Of a stretch of DNA of 22,614 bases, positions 13,457 to 20,629 are shown piece after piece. The stretch comes from UBA4664 sp038244585. Lineage in GTDB: Bacteria; Patescibacteriota; Saccharimonadia; UBA4664. The position numbers and the translations under genes are program-made. Numbering within the stretch: position 1 is the stretch's first letter; each line of letters starts with the position of its first letter. The notes below the pieces were generated by a model. That model was not told where the DNA came from. It made no database searches and saw nothing but the letters and a program-made list of their open reading frames with translations. The stretch lies in NCBI GenBank assembly GCA_038244585.1, contig JBBRTI010000011.1, positions 1 through 22,614 of the forward strand, in the 5' to 3' direction.

Positions 13457-13783
13457 CTATCTGCGGGCTTGGGCGTCAGGCAGATTCCGGCCAACCGCGT
13501 TGCCCCAATGGCGCATCTGGTCGAGGATGCCGTGGAGGCTGTGGCCGCGGGCGGTCAGAGCGTAGACGGGGTGGCCCGTACCGCAGTCGCGGGTGACGAT
13601 GCCGTCCTCTTCCAGCTCTTTGAGGCGGTAGGCCAGCGTGCGGGGCGAGATGCCAGTGAGAGAGTGTTCAAGTTCGCTGAAGCGGCGCTCGCCCTCTAGG
13701 AGATCGCGCACGATTAAAATGGTCCACTTGCCGCCGAGAACTTCCATGGTTTTGGTAATACCGCAGCTGGTCTGATCTTTCAT
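13457..13783 (-). CDS. HxlR-family winged-helix regulator, 108 aa
   Basis: Typical HxlR layout: an N-terminal Cys (C7) just before the first helix, MEVLGGKWTILIVRDLLEG, the FSELEHSLTGISPRTLAYRL recognition helix region and the wing around GHPVYALTARG. HxlR proteins sense reactive aldehydes or redox state through that Cys in studied members. It is divergent from the FMN-reductase remnant across a 71-bp region holding an inverted repeat, the normal arrangement for autoregulation plus control of the neighbour. TATAAT ends 6 nt before the ATG, so the mRNA is probably leaderless. Confidence 0.92.
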   Translation of the reverse strand: MKDQTSCGITKTMEVLGGKWTILIVRDLLEGERRFSELEHSLTGISPRTLAYRLKELEEDGIVTRDCGTGHPVYALTARGHSLHGILDQMRHWGNAVGRNLPDAQARR

Positions 13784-13789
13784 GTCCTG

Positions 13790-13838
13790 ATTATAGCACT
13801 TTACTTAGTATAGCGCTATGCTATACTTTTTATAGTAA
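13790..13838. promoter_or_regulatory. Divergent promoters with HxlR operator
   Basis: Leftward: TATAAT (13795-13790), 6 nt from the hxlR start. Rightward: TTTACT (13800-13805), 16-bp spacer, TATACT (13822-13827). The inverted repeat AGTATAG (13807-13813) / CTATACT (13821-13827) spans the rightward spacer and -10, with outer TTACT/AGTAA arms (13801-13805, 13834-13838). Probable HxlR binding site. Confidence 0.65.
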
Positions 13839-13854
13839 CCAGAAAGACACAACT

Positions 13855-14028
13855 ATGAAGATCCAAATTATTTTAGGCAGCACCCGCGCCGGCCGCGTCG
13901 GTCCCCGTATCGCCAAATGGGTGGAAACCGCCGCCAATGAGATTGATGGTTTTGAGGCTGAAATCATCGATCTGGCCTGGTGGGCCGGTGCGACTAAAGC
14001 CGCCCGCGAAGAGGTGGTGACGGTCTAG
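13855..14028 (+). pseudogene. Internally deleted NAD(P)H-dependent FMN reductase, 57 aa
   Basis: The frame starts MKIQIILGSTRAGRVGPRIA, the FMN phosphate-binding start of NADPH-dependent FMN reductases (GSTRxGRxG), runs through FEAEIIDLA and then jumps to WWAGATKAAREE, which resembles the extreme C-terminus of the same family. Members are about 180-190 aa, so roughly 130 central codons are missing while the frame is kept. The flavin fold cannot form from this. Reading frame, start and the terminator at 14049-14078 remain, so a 57-aa protein may still be made. Its place opposite an HxlR gene fits the common regulator/oxidoreductase pair. Confidence 0.7.
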
Positions 14029-14048
14029 CCACCACCCTAAACGTGATG

Positions 14049-14078
14049 CGCCCCCGACCTAATACAAGGTCGGGGGCG
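14049..14078. terminator. Strong 11-bp terminator hairpin
   Basis: CGCCCCCGACC (14049-14059) pairs perfectly with GGTCGGGGGCG (14068-14078), followed by TTCGTCATT. It lies between the converging FMN-reductase remnant and the 179-aa gene and can serve both. Confidence 0.8.
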
Positions 14079-14097
14079 TTCGTCATTATGACGAAGA

Positions 14098-14637
14098 TCA
14101 GCGTGATGCCTGGGGTACGGCCGCTTCAAGTTCCTTGACGCTTAGAACGTCCTCGTGAAGTTCCCGGAGCCCGTTGAGGACGTAATCCAGGTAGCGGCCC
14201 ATGGACGGGTGCGACAGTTCGTATAGACCCAGGGCTGTGCCATGCGTTTGCAGCTTCCGCTCCAGCAGCTTGCCATCGACCGTCAGATAGATGCTGGTCG
14301 TAACGGCCCAAGGTACGGTCGGATCAAAAGGTATGGCCCAACCGGCTATCTGACCCTTCAAGATTGGGTACGGCAGGCTGGTGCAGGACGGGTACGACGG
14401 GTACTGTGAGACATCGATCAAACCTACGGTGGGGTGCTGTGGGTCAGCCGTTGCGGACAGGGCCAAGAACCTTTCGAACGCCGCGCCGATGAGTTCTCGG
14501 GTAACCTCCTGGTGGCGATTCAGCTCGGCGGCTTCGCGTCTGGCGGTTTCCGCCCTTCGAGCTTTATTGAGCTGAGCATTGCGCAGGGCTGCCTGCAGCA
14601 TGTGATCGTCGTCAGGTATCGGACTTGGTGATGGCAC
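14098..14637 (-). CDS. Protein of unknown function, 179 aa
   Basis: Not recognised. The start is set at GTG 14637 because GGAG lies 6 nt before it; TTG 14649 upstream has no SD. Residues ~10-60 form a charged helix (RNAQLNKARRAETARREAAEL), followed by a domain rich in Tyr, Pro and Thr (SQYPSYPSCTSLPYPILKG, WAVTTSIYLTVDGKLLERK) likely of alpha/beta type, and a C-terminal helix. No signal peptide or membrane helix. A promoter 340 bp upstream (14991-14963) would transcribe it together with the ORF at 14963-14727. Confidence 0.65.
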   Translation of the reverse strand: MPSPSPIPDDDHMLQAALRNAQLNKARRAETARREAAELNRHQEVTRELIGAAFERFLALSATADPQHPTVGLIDVSQYPSYPSCTSLPYPILKGQIAGWAIPFDPTVPWAVTTSIYLTVDGKLLERKLQTHGTALGLYELSHPSMGRYLDYVLNGLRELHEDVLSVKELEAAVPQASR

Positions 14638-14726
14638 GGAAAGCTCCAAAGACCCGGAACAAATTGACCCCTAGAATACTAAAGCAAAATCGACGGGTTG
14701 TCAGGTTTGAGCCGTCAATCAGGGTG

Positions 14727-14963
14727 CTATCTTCTTGGATAAAAAACGACCGTCCGGCGCGTGAGCGGCCGGGTGGTCTGTTGGTTTGGGTCGTTGCGGT
14801 GTTCCGGGCCAACCTCGTTCTTTTGGGAGTCAACGAAGGTCTTGATGAGGTGCCGCCGGCTGTCATCGGCAATGTCGTAACTATCCAGTCGGTGTTGTAT
14901 GTCGATGAGCCGGTGGTACGGGTCATTATCTCGCCCGTAGGTCGGTCGGATTAAACGTCTACG
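14727..14963 (-). other. Start-less open frame of protein-like composition, up to 78 aa
   Basis: Between an upstream stop (14966-14964) and TAG (14729-14727) the minus strand stays open and encodes a hydrophilic, helix-like sequence (e.g. YHRLIDIQHRLDSYDIADD, RRHLIKTFVDSQKNEVGP). This looks much more like real protein than the Val/Arg-rich plus-strand frame over the same DNA. It has no ATG, GTG or TTG at its beginning. It could be a decayed gene, use a rare start (ATT/CTG), or be joined by frameshifting to the overlapping ATG at 14926. A good promoter lies right before it. Confidence 0.3.
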
Positions 14964-14991
14964 TTATAACAGCTTAATAATTAACGGTCAA
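14963..14991 (-). promoter_or_regulatory. Sigma70-type promoter reading leftward
   Basis: TTGACC (14991-14986), 17-bp spacer, TATAAC (14968-14963). Predicted start near 14956. It is only 7 bp from the -35 of the rightward gatC promoter, so the two are divergent and closely packed. Confidence 0.7.
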
Positions 14992-14997
14992 GGTTTG

Positions 14998-15026
14998 TTG
15001 GCAAGCTCCGCGCTCTCTCGTATACT
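14998..15026 (+). promoter_or_regulatory. Promoter of the gat operon (leaderless)
   Basis: TTGGCA (14998-15003), 17-bp spacer, TATACT (15021-15026), then 6 nt to the gatC ATG at 15033. Transcription should begin at or beside the A of the start codon. No Shine-Dalgarno is present, consistent with leaderless initiation. Confidence 0.8.
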
Positions 15027-15032
15027 AGGCCT

Positions 15033-15326
15033 ATGTCAAAACTCGGAACCGCAGAAATTGAACGCATCGCCAAGCTGGCACGCATTGAGTTATCGGACGC
15101 AGAAACCGCTGCCATGGCGGTCGACCTAACGGCCATCGTAGGTTTCGTCGAGCAATTGGCCAGTGTCGATATTGAAGGGGTGGCCCCGACCGACCAGGTT
15201 ACTGGCCTCGTTGACGTTTGGCGCGACGACGTAGTAGTACCTAGCATGCCGCGCGAAGCGCTGCTGGCCAACGTGCCGCAGCAGCAGGACGGCTACATTG
15301 TGGTGAAGCGGGTGCAGAATGGTTGA
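15033..15326 (+). CDS. gatC: Asp/Glu-tRNA amidotransferase subunit C, 97 aa
   Basis: The small linker subunit of GatCAB, which turns Glu-tRNA(Gln) and Asp-tRNA(Asn) into the amidated forms. The family pattern is visible: an N-terminal helix IERIAKLARIELSDAE, the middle IVGFVEQLASVDIEGVAPTD, and the C-terminal FVVVK-type end, here YIVVKRVQ. Normal length. First gene of a five-gene operon; its stop overlaps the gatA start by 8 bp. Confidence 0.95.
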   Translation: MSKLGTAEIERIAKLARIELSDAETAAMAVDLTAIVGFVEQLASVDIEGVAPTDQVTGLVDVWRDDVVVPSMPREALLANVPQQQDGYIVVKRVQNG

Positions 15327-16755
15327 TTTGACTCGCCCAATTACCGAGCTGGCGGCCGAGGTTAAGGCCGGCACGCTGACGGCTGTGGAATTGGTCCAAG
15401 CCAGCTTAGACCGTATCAAAGCGACTGAAGATTACCATGCCATATTGGAAGTCAGCCAGCTAGCGCTGGGCCGTGCCACAGTTATCGACGCTGCTATCAA
15501 AGCCGGGCAGGAAGTGGGCGCGCTGGCCGGAATCCCCTTCATTGCCAAAGACAATTTTCTGACGCTGGGCACGCATACGACGGCTGGCAGCAATATTCTC
15601 AAACCCTTCCAGGCCCCGTATCAGAGCGTGGCCGTTGAGCGTCTAGAGGCGGCGGGGGCCGTTTTGGTGGCTAAGGCCAACCTGGACGCCTTTGCCCACG
15701 GAAGCTCTACTGAGAATTCGGACTTTGGACCGACTAGGAACCCGGTCAACCCGGAGTACGTACCCGGTGGCAGCTCCGGCGGTTCGGCCGCCAGTGTGGC
15801 CCTGGGCCAGGCCTGCTTTGCCCTTGGTACCGACACCGGCGGCTCAATCCGCCTACCGGCCAGCTACTGCGGCGTGGTCGGACTTAAGCCCACTTACGGT
15901 CTGGTACCGCGTACCGGTGTGGTGGCCATGGGCAGCTCCACCGATGTTATCGGGCCGCTGACGCGGAGCGCCCGCGATGCCGGCGTTGTCCTGGATGTCA
16001 TCGCTGGCCGTGACGCTAGCGACGCCACCTCCATTGAGCGCGACCCGGAGGGCTACGCGGTTCAGGACCTGAGCCTTAAGGGTAAGAAAATCGGATTAAT
16101 AAAAGAGTATATGGGCAAGGGTCTGGAGCCCGAAATCGAGGCGGCGGTCAAGGCTGCGGTCAAAGGCCTGGAAGCTGCGGGCGCCGTTGTCGAGACGGTC
16201 AGCTTGCCGGCCACCGAGCTGGCGCTGGCGGCCTATTACGTTCTGGTGCCCGCCGAAGTCTCGAGCAACCTGGCCCGCTATGACGGAGTTAGATTCGGGC
16301 ACAGCTCAGCCGCGGCCCGCGACCTGGAAGAGACCTACCGCCTCAGCCGGGAGGAAGGCTTCGGGGCCGAGGCCAAACGTCGCATAATGATTGGTACCTA
16401 CGTCCTCTCCAGCGGATACTACGACGCCTACTACAAGCGGGCCCAGAAGGTGCGAACCAAATTGGTAGCTGAGTTTGATGCCGCGTTTGCGCAGTATGAC
16501 TTCCTGCTGGGGCCGACTGCCCCGACGGCCGCTTTCAAGCTCGGTCAGAACACTCATGACCCGTTGGCGATGTATCTCAACGACGTCATGACGGTGGCGG
16601 TCAACCTGGTCGGGTGTACGGCCATCTCGCTGCCGCTGGGCAGGAGCGCAGCTTCATTGCCGTTCGGTATCCAGCTGATTGCGCCGCAGTGCGGCGAGAG
16701 GTCGCTACTGGGAGCGGCCCAGACGCTTGAGGATCTCATCGGGGCGACAGCATGA
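15319..16755 (+). CDS. gatA: Asp/Glu-tRNA amidotransferase subunit A, 478 aa
   Basis: The amidase subunit, releasing ammonia from glutamine. The Ser-cisSer-Lys triad is complete: K77 (IAKDNF), S152 in GGSSGGSAA and S176 in DTGGSIRLPAS, with spacings matching GatA of other bacteria. The C-terminal half keeps the usual LVGCTAISLPLG segment. Length normal. The start ATG overlaps gatC by 8 bp and the TGA overlaps the next ATG by 4 bp, so the operon is translationally coupled. Confidence 0.97.
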   Translation: MVDLTRPITELAAEVKAGTLTAVELVQASLDRIKATEDYHAILEVSQLALGRATVIDAAIKAGQEVGALAGIPFIAKDNFLTLGTHTTAGSNILKPFQAPYQSVAVERLEAAGAVLVAKANLDAFAHGSSTENSDFGPTRNPVNPEYVPGGSSGGSAASVALGQACFALGTDTGGSIRLPASYCGVVGLKPTYGLVPRTGVVAMGSSTDVIGPLTRSARDAGVVLDVIAGRDASDATSIERDPEGYAVQDLSLKGKKIGLIKEYMGKGLEPEIEAAVKAAVKGLEAAGAVVETVSLPATELALAAYYVLVPAEVSSNLARYDGVRFGHSSAAARDLEETYRLSREEGFGAEAKRRIMIGTYVLSSGYYDAYYKRAQKVRTKLVAEFDAAFAQYDFLLGPTAPTAAFKLGQNTHDPLAMYLNDVMTVAVNLVGCTAISLPLGRSAASLPFGIQLIAPQCGERSLLGAAQTLEDLIGATA

Positions 16756-17207
16756 TCGGTTTCTTGATCATGGTGCTTATTGGAGGCATTCTGCTGTTTG
16801 GAGTTATCGGCAGCGGCGTAGGACATGGTCCGGCCCGCAAGTCGGGCAAGCGCGGACGCGGTCAGGCCAAGGCGGGCGGCCAGCGGGTTAACGTCGAAGA
16901 TAAATGGGGGACCATTCAGGCAATTTCCGCCGGCGGGCCGGCCGGCCTCAAGAACGCCGTGTCCGAGGCCGATAAATTGTTTGATTACGCCCTCAAACAA
17001 CAGGGGTACCATGGTGAGACTATGGCCGACCGCCTTAAGGCCGCCCGGTCGCACTTTACCTCACACAGCGTTTATGACGGCATCTGGCGCGCCCACAAGT
17101 TGCGCAATGCCCTGGCCCACGAGGTTGGTTTCGACCTGGTACCTAGCCAGGCCCGCGAAGCATTAGCTGATTTTGAACGAGGACTTAAAGATATGGGGGC
17201 ACTATGA
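16752..17207 (+). CDS. Membrane-anchored HEPN-like protein, 151 aa
   Basis: One N-terminal membrane helix (residues ~2-22, IGFLIMVLIGGILLFGVIG), a basic Gly/Lys/Arg linker (25-45), and a helical domain (~50-151). The helical domain contains KLRNALAHEVG, giving R118-x4-H123, the Rx4-6H motif that is the catalytic centre of HEPN ribonucleases. Similar proteins with 'ADKLLDYAL...RLK.A....AHK.RN..AHE' patterns are, as far as I recall, common in CPR genomes. Whether the motif is catalytic or just structural here is unknown. It starts in the ATGA shared with gatA and ends in the ATGA shared with the next gene, which implies co-translation with gatA and gatB. RNase activity, a role near tRNA amidation, or a membrane link are inferences. 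Confidence 0.75.
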   Translation: MIGFLIMVLIGGILLFGVIGSGVGHGPARKSGKRGRGQAKAGGQRVNVEDKWGTIQAISAGGPAGLKNAVSEADKLFDYALKQQGYHGETMADRLKAARSHFTSHSVYDGIWRAHKLRNALAHEVGFDLVPSQAREALADFERGLKDMGAL

Positions 17208-17635
17208 AAACATTCAAATCATTCATCTCTTACCGGCACAAGGGCGAAGACCCGGCTGAACTGCTCAAATTACTGACGGCCGTTCGCGACGGTCTGGGCG
17301 AAGCCGGAATCTCGGCCTACTGCACCTTCTTCGACGAAGATGCCTTCCAGGAGAAGGCCTACGGCGCGCGGGAAATTATGAACCACGCCTTCAAAAAGAT
17401 CAGCACCGTGGATGTCCTGTTCGTAATCCTGACTTCCGACGAGCGGAGCGAGGGCATGCTCATGGAAATAGGCTACTGCCTGGCTAAGGGTATACCGGTG
17501 GTCGTGGCCGCCAAGGACACGGTTAAGAGCAGCACTGTCCCCGATATGGCGACGCATGTCGTAGTGTGGACGGACATTGAGGAATTGGCCCATAAGATTG
17601 GCCACCTGCCCCTCAAAGCAGAAAGTAAGCGATGA
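17204..17635 (+). CDS. Nucleoside 2-deoxyribosyltransferase-like / TIR-like protein, 143 aa
   Basis: A small Rossmann-type protein. It starts FKSFISYRHKGEDPAELLK, which resembles the first strand of TIR domains. It continues to STVDVLFVILTSDERSEG and MEIGYCLAKGIPVVVAAKD, the pattern of nucleoside deoxyribosyltransferases and related nucleotide-sugar hydrolases, where the Glu in ME-I-G (E88) would be the catalytic acid. Both families cleave N-glycosidic bonds (deoxynucleosides or NAD), so a hydrolase or transferase of nucleosides, NAD or an NAD-like signal is plausible. Overlaps HEPN-like and gatB genes by 4 bp on each side. Family choice between the two is not settled by eye. Confidence 0.7.
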   Translation: MKTFKSFISYRHKGEDPAELLKLLTAVRDGLGEAGISAYCTFFDEDAFQEKAYGAREIMNHAFKKISTVDVLFVILTSDERSEGMLMEIGYCLAKGIPVVVAAKDTVKSSTVPDMATHVVVWTDIEELAHKIGHLPLKAESKR

Positions 17636-19107
17636 ATCCTGAAATCCGCGACCAGTATGAGGTCGTCATCGGTATTGAATGCCATGTCCAATTGGCCACT
17701 AAGACCAAGCTGTTTTGTGGCTGTGATAACGATTCTCGCGAGTCTGAGCCCAACACCCATGTCTGCCAGGTGTGTCTGGGACTGCCCGGTACCCTTCCGG
17801 TACTGAACAAACGCGCCATGGAACTGGCCCTGCGCCTAGGTACCGTGCTAAACGCGACCTACCCAGAGAACTATCACACCAAATTCGACCGCAAGAATTA
17901 TTTCTATCCCGACCTGCCGAAAGGCTACCAGATAACTCAGTTCGACGAGCCGATAGTCGGCCCGGGCTGGGTTGAATTCCCACTGGACGGCCGATCGGTC
18001 CGTATAGGCATCACGCGCGCCCACCTCGAGGAGGACGCCGGCAAGCTGACGCATCCGGAAGGCGCCGCCCATTCGCTGGTGGACCTGAACAGGGCCGGCA
18101 CGCCGCTGCTCGAGATTGTCAGCGAGCCGGACATGCGAAGTGCCGCTGAAGCCAAGGGCTACGCACAGGAGCTCTATAACCTCGTGCGCTACGCAGGAGT
18201 TAGTGATGCCAACCTCTACTACGGCAATATGCGCTTTGACGTCAACGTCAGTGTACGGAAACGCGGTGCCACCGAACTCGGCACCCGTTCGGAAACCAAG
18301 AACCTCAACAGTTTCCGGGCCATCGAGCGGGCAGTAGAATATGAGACCCGTCGTCAAATCGTGCTCTTGGAGCACGGCGACAAGGTTAAGCAGGAAACGC
18401 GCGGCTGGAAAGATGACAAGCAGGAAACCTACAGCATGCGCAGCAAGGAAGACGCCGATGAGTACCGCTACTTCCCTGAGCCGGACTTGCCGCCATTGGT
18501 GATTACCCGGGCTATGGTGGAAGCGGAAGCGCAGCGCGCCACCCGGCTGACACCCAATCTGCTGCGGGCGGAACTGGCCGCAGCCGGGCTCCCCGCCAAC
18601 GAATCTGAAGTCCTGATTGCCGATCCCATTGCGGCCTCAGTGTGGCACGACGCGCAAAAACAGACGCCCGGAAACGGCCGCTTCATTCTTAACTGGCTGA
18701 TTGGTGACCGCATTAAGCTCGAGGAATCATCGGGCAAGACCCTGGGTGAGGTGAGCGAGACGTTTCACGCGGCCCAGCTCGGTGAAGTCGCCCTGATGGT
18801 CAAAGACGGAGAGCTCAGCTCAACCAACGCCAAAGCCCTGATTTCAAACATGTGGGAACATGACGGCGCTGACGCCAAGTCGCGGGCCAAAAAACTTGGG
18901 CTGCTGCAGGAATCCAATGAAGCCGAACTGGGCAAAATCGTCGACGAAGTCATCGCTTCCAACCCTCAGGTCGTGGCCGATTATCAAGGCGGCAACCAGC
19001 GCGCCTTCAGCGCCCTCGTGGGCCAGGCAATGAAGGCCACCGCCGGCAAAGGCAACCCGCCCGTAATCAACCAGCTGTTGCGCGACCGCCTCGACGCCAA
19101 AGCCTGA
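17632..19107 (+). CDS. gatB: Asp/Glu-tRNA amidotransferase subunit B, 491 aa
   Basis: Binds tRNA and carries out the phosphorylation and amidation step in GatCAB. Signature regions: YEVVIGIECHVQLATKTKLF at the start, zinc-type Cys in FCGCDN and CQVCLGLPG, and the GatB hallmark FDRKNYFYPDLPKGYQITQ. The ending AGKGNPPVINQLLRDRL is the YqeY-like tail. Length normal. Start overlaps the preceding gene by ATGA. Last gene of the operon; no clear terminator follows. Confidence 0.97.
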   Translation: MNPEIRDQYEVVIGIECHVQLATKTKLFCGCDNDSRESEPNTHVCQVCLGLPGTLPVLNKRAMELALRLGTVLNATYPENYHTKFDRKNYFYPDLPKGYQITQFDEPIVGPGWVEFPLDGRSVRIGITRAHLEEDAGKLTHPEGAAHSLVDLNRAGTPLLEIVSEPDMRSAAEAKGYAQELYNLVRYAGVSDANLYYGNMRFDVNVSVRKRGATELGTRSETKNLNSFRAIERAVEYETRRQIVLLEHGDKVKQETRGWKDDKQETYSMRSKEDADEYRYFPEPDLPPLVITRAMVEAEAQRATRLTPNLLRAELAAAGLPANESEVLIADPIAASVWHDAQKQTPGNGRFILNWLIGDRIKLEESSGKTLGEVSETFHAAQLGEVALMVKDGELSSTNAKALISNMWEHDGADAKSRAKKLGLLQESNEAELGKIVDEVIASNPQVVADYQGGNQRAFSALVGQAMKATAGKGNPPVINQLLRDRLDAKA

Positions 19108-19168
19108 CCACTTGGTGATTCACCGATGATTTCCCCCGCCCGATAGTATAGACTGAAGGTTAAGCATT

Positions 19169-19828
19169 ATGGCATCCCTAAATTTAGATCCCACCCAGTA
19201 CACCGATCCGATCATCAGCTTGGTCAACCAGATTCTCCCGAAGATACCGGGTTTATTATTTGCGCTGATTTTTGGCATTCTGATTATTCGGTTGCTAGTA
19301 CGCCTGACACGGTTATTGCTGGCACTCACGAGCATGCAGCAGGGTCTCAAGGGTATCATCACCTCGGTCGTGGAAATTGTTTTGTGGGTGTTGCTGTCCA
19401 TCTCGACGTTACAACAGTTGGGTTTCTCCGGCATGATCACCTTTTTCTCCAGTTCGGCGCTGGCAATCGGCATTCTCCTGGCAGCCGGCGGCTCGACACT
19501 TCTCGCCGATATCGTGGCCGGCGTCTTTCTGGCCCAGGATAACGACTTTGGCGTGGGCGATGAAGTGACCGCCGGAGAGAACCAGACCAGGGGTATTGTC
19601 GAAAGCATGGATGCCCGTCGGACCCGTATCCGCGACCAGGCGGGCGTGCTGCATGTTCTGCCCAATTCGGTTGTCGAGCGCAAGGAGTGGACCTTGATCC
19701 ATAAGAGTGATGCCCCCAATCCCCTCATAAAAGCCGTCAAGACTGCCAGGCGGTTGAGGACCGCTTCTTTGACTAAGCGGTCCAAGTCAGCCAGGAGCGA
19801 AGTCAAGCTTCGTGACAATGACCAATGA
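19169..19828 (+). CDS. MscS-family small mechanosensitive channel, short form, 219 aa
   Basis: Three membrane helices: about 25-48 (IPGLLFALIFGILIIRLLVR), 62-85, and the pore helix 95-120 with the Gly/Ala pattern ALAIGILLAAGGSTLLADIV. The beta domain follows (FGVGDEVTAGENQTRGIVES, then HVLPNSVVERKEW). The C-terminal alpha/beta cage of longer MscS proteins is replaced by a short basic tail, so it is a minimal channel. AAGG lies 9 nt before the ATG. Likely function is release of solutes under osmotic stress in the membrane. Confidence 0.88.
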   Translation: MASLNLDPTQYTDPIISLVNQILPKIPGLLFALIFGILIIRLLVRLTRLLLALTSMQQGLKGIITSVVEIVLWVLLSISTLQQLGFSGMITFFSSSALAIGILLAAGGSTLLADIVAGVFLAQDNDFGVGDEVTAGENQTRGIVESMDARRTRIRDQAGVLHVLPNSVVERKEWTLIHKSDAPNPLIKAVKTARRLRTASLTKRSKSARSEVKLRDNDQ

Positions 19829-19835
19829 CCTTTGG

Positions 19836-19864
19836 TTGATTTTTGAGCTTGAAAGCTGTAATTT
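19836..19864 (+). promoter_or_regulatory. Possible promoter of the 82-aa/YtxH/DUF5665 cluster
   Basis: TTGATT (19836-19841), 17-bp spacer, TAATTT (19859-19864), 24 bp before the ATG of the 82-aa gene. Spacing is ideal, boxes moderate. Confidence 0.5.
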
Positions 19865-19887
19865 AGAAGAATAAACGAAAGAACAAG

Positions 19888-20136
19888 ATGACAACCGCTG
19901 AATCAGTTCTCGTAACAATCTTGGGCGTGGCACTGTTGCTTTTGCTACTGCTTGGCATCGTCGCTGCCAGCCTGGCTGTCGGCATCCTGAAAAACGTCAA
20001 GCATATCTCGCAGAAGGCTGAGGAAACGACCACTAGCTTCGCCGATATCGCCACGATGGTCGGTAAAAAGGTGGCTCCGGTCGCCCTGACCGCCGCCATT
20101 GCCGCCGCCATGCGCCGCTATAAGAGTAAGAAATAA
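19888..20136 (+). CDS. Small membrane-anchored protein, 82 aa (DUF948-like)
   Basis: One long N-terminal membrane helix (residues ~7-32, VLVTILGVALLLLLLLGIVA) followed by an amphipathic helical region (KNVKHISQKAEETTTSFADI) and a basic end. The pattern resembles DUF948 or similar YtxH-associated proteins. First of three closely spaced genes; its TAA overlaps the SD of the next gene (AAGGAG, 20135-20140). Confidence 0.7.
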   Translation: MTTAESVLVTILGVALLLLLLLGIVAASLAVGILKNVKHISQKAEETTTSFADIATMVGKKVAPVALTAAIAAAMRRYKSKK

Positions 20137-20149
20137 GGAGATTTTAGTT

Positions 20150-20629
20150 ATGAAGAAGACTTTTTTTAAGGGTACCCTTATCGGCGTTATCGCCGGAGCC
20201 GTAGCCGGCATTCTGATGGCGCCAAAAAGCGGCAAGGAGACCCAAGCAGACATTAAGCGTAAGGTCAAAGCCACCGCTGATGACGTTCAAGCTCGCCTTA
20301 CGAACATGACCGACGAAGTTTCCGGCCGCGTCGACCATCTCAAAGAAGCCGCCAAGGAGCTCAAGGGTGAGGCCCGCGTCGAGAGCCAGGAACTCATTAA
20401 GCGTGCCGAAGTCTTGAAGCAGGACCTGCGTATTTCGACTGCCAACCTGGCCAAAAACGGCGCCCGTACCAAGGACGACGCCATGAAGAACGTCAAGCAT
20501 CTCCTGGCCGAAGGTACAGAGGTCATGAAAGAACTTGAGCGTGTTACCAAGCAGCTCGCCGGTTCCGCCAAGACCAAAGCAGCCTCCGATGATGCCAAGA
20601 CCGGCGACACCGAGTCTGGCAAGCGTTAA
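20150..20629 (+). CDS. YtxH-domain protein, 159 aa
   Basis: Starts MKKTFFKGTLIGVIAGAVAG followed by ILMAPKSGKETQ, the YtxH signature: one short Gly-rich membrane helix, then APKSGKE. The remainder is a long Lys/Glu/Ala amphipathic helix with a repeating 'L.....V.......A..L' character and an Asp/Lys-rich disordered tail. YtxH proteins are general envelope/stress proteins of unclear mechanism. ATG 20150 chosen because of AAGGAG at 20135-20140 and the N-terminal match. Its TAA shares the A of the next ATG (TAATG). Confidence 0.88.
   Translation: MKKTFFKGTLIGVIAGAVAGILMAPKSGKETQADIKRKVKATADDVQARLTNMTDEVSGRVDHLKEAAKELKGEARVESQELIKRAEVLKQDLRISTANLAKNGARTKDDAMKNVKHLLAEGTEVMKELERVTKQLAGSAKTKAASDDAKTGDTESGKR

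Noticed and set aside
14625..14954. A 109-codon plus-strand frame
   Set aside because: It has no Shine-Dalgarno, is Val/Arg/Leu-rich as expected for an antisense frame, and lies in the same codon register opposite the protein-like minus-strand frame, so it is probably a shadow.
15424..15432. CTGAAGA in gatA as a second hammerhead core
   Set aside because: No stem II followed by GAAA, and it is within conserved coding sequence.
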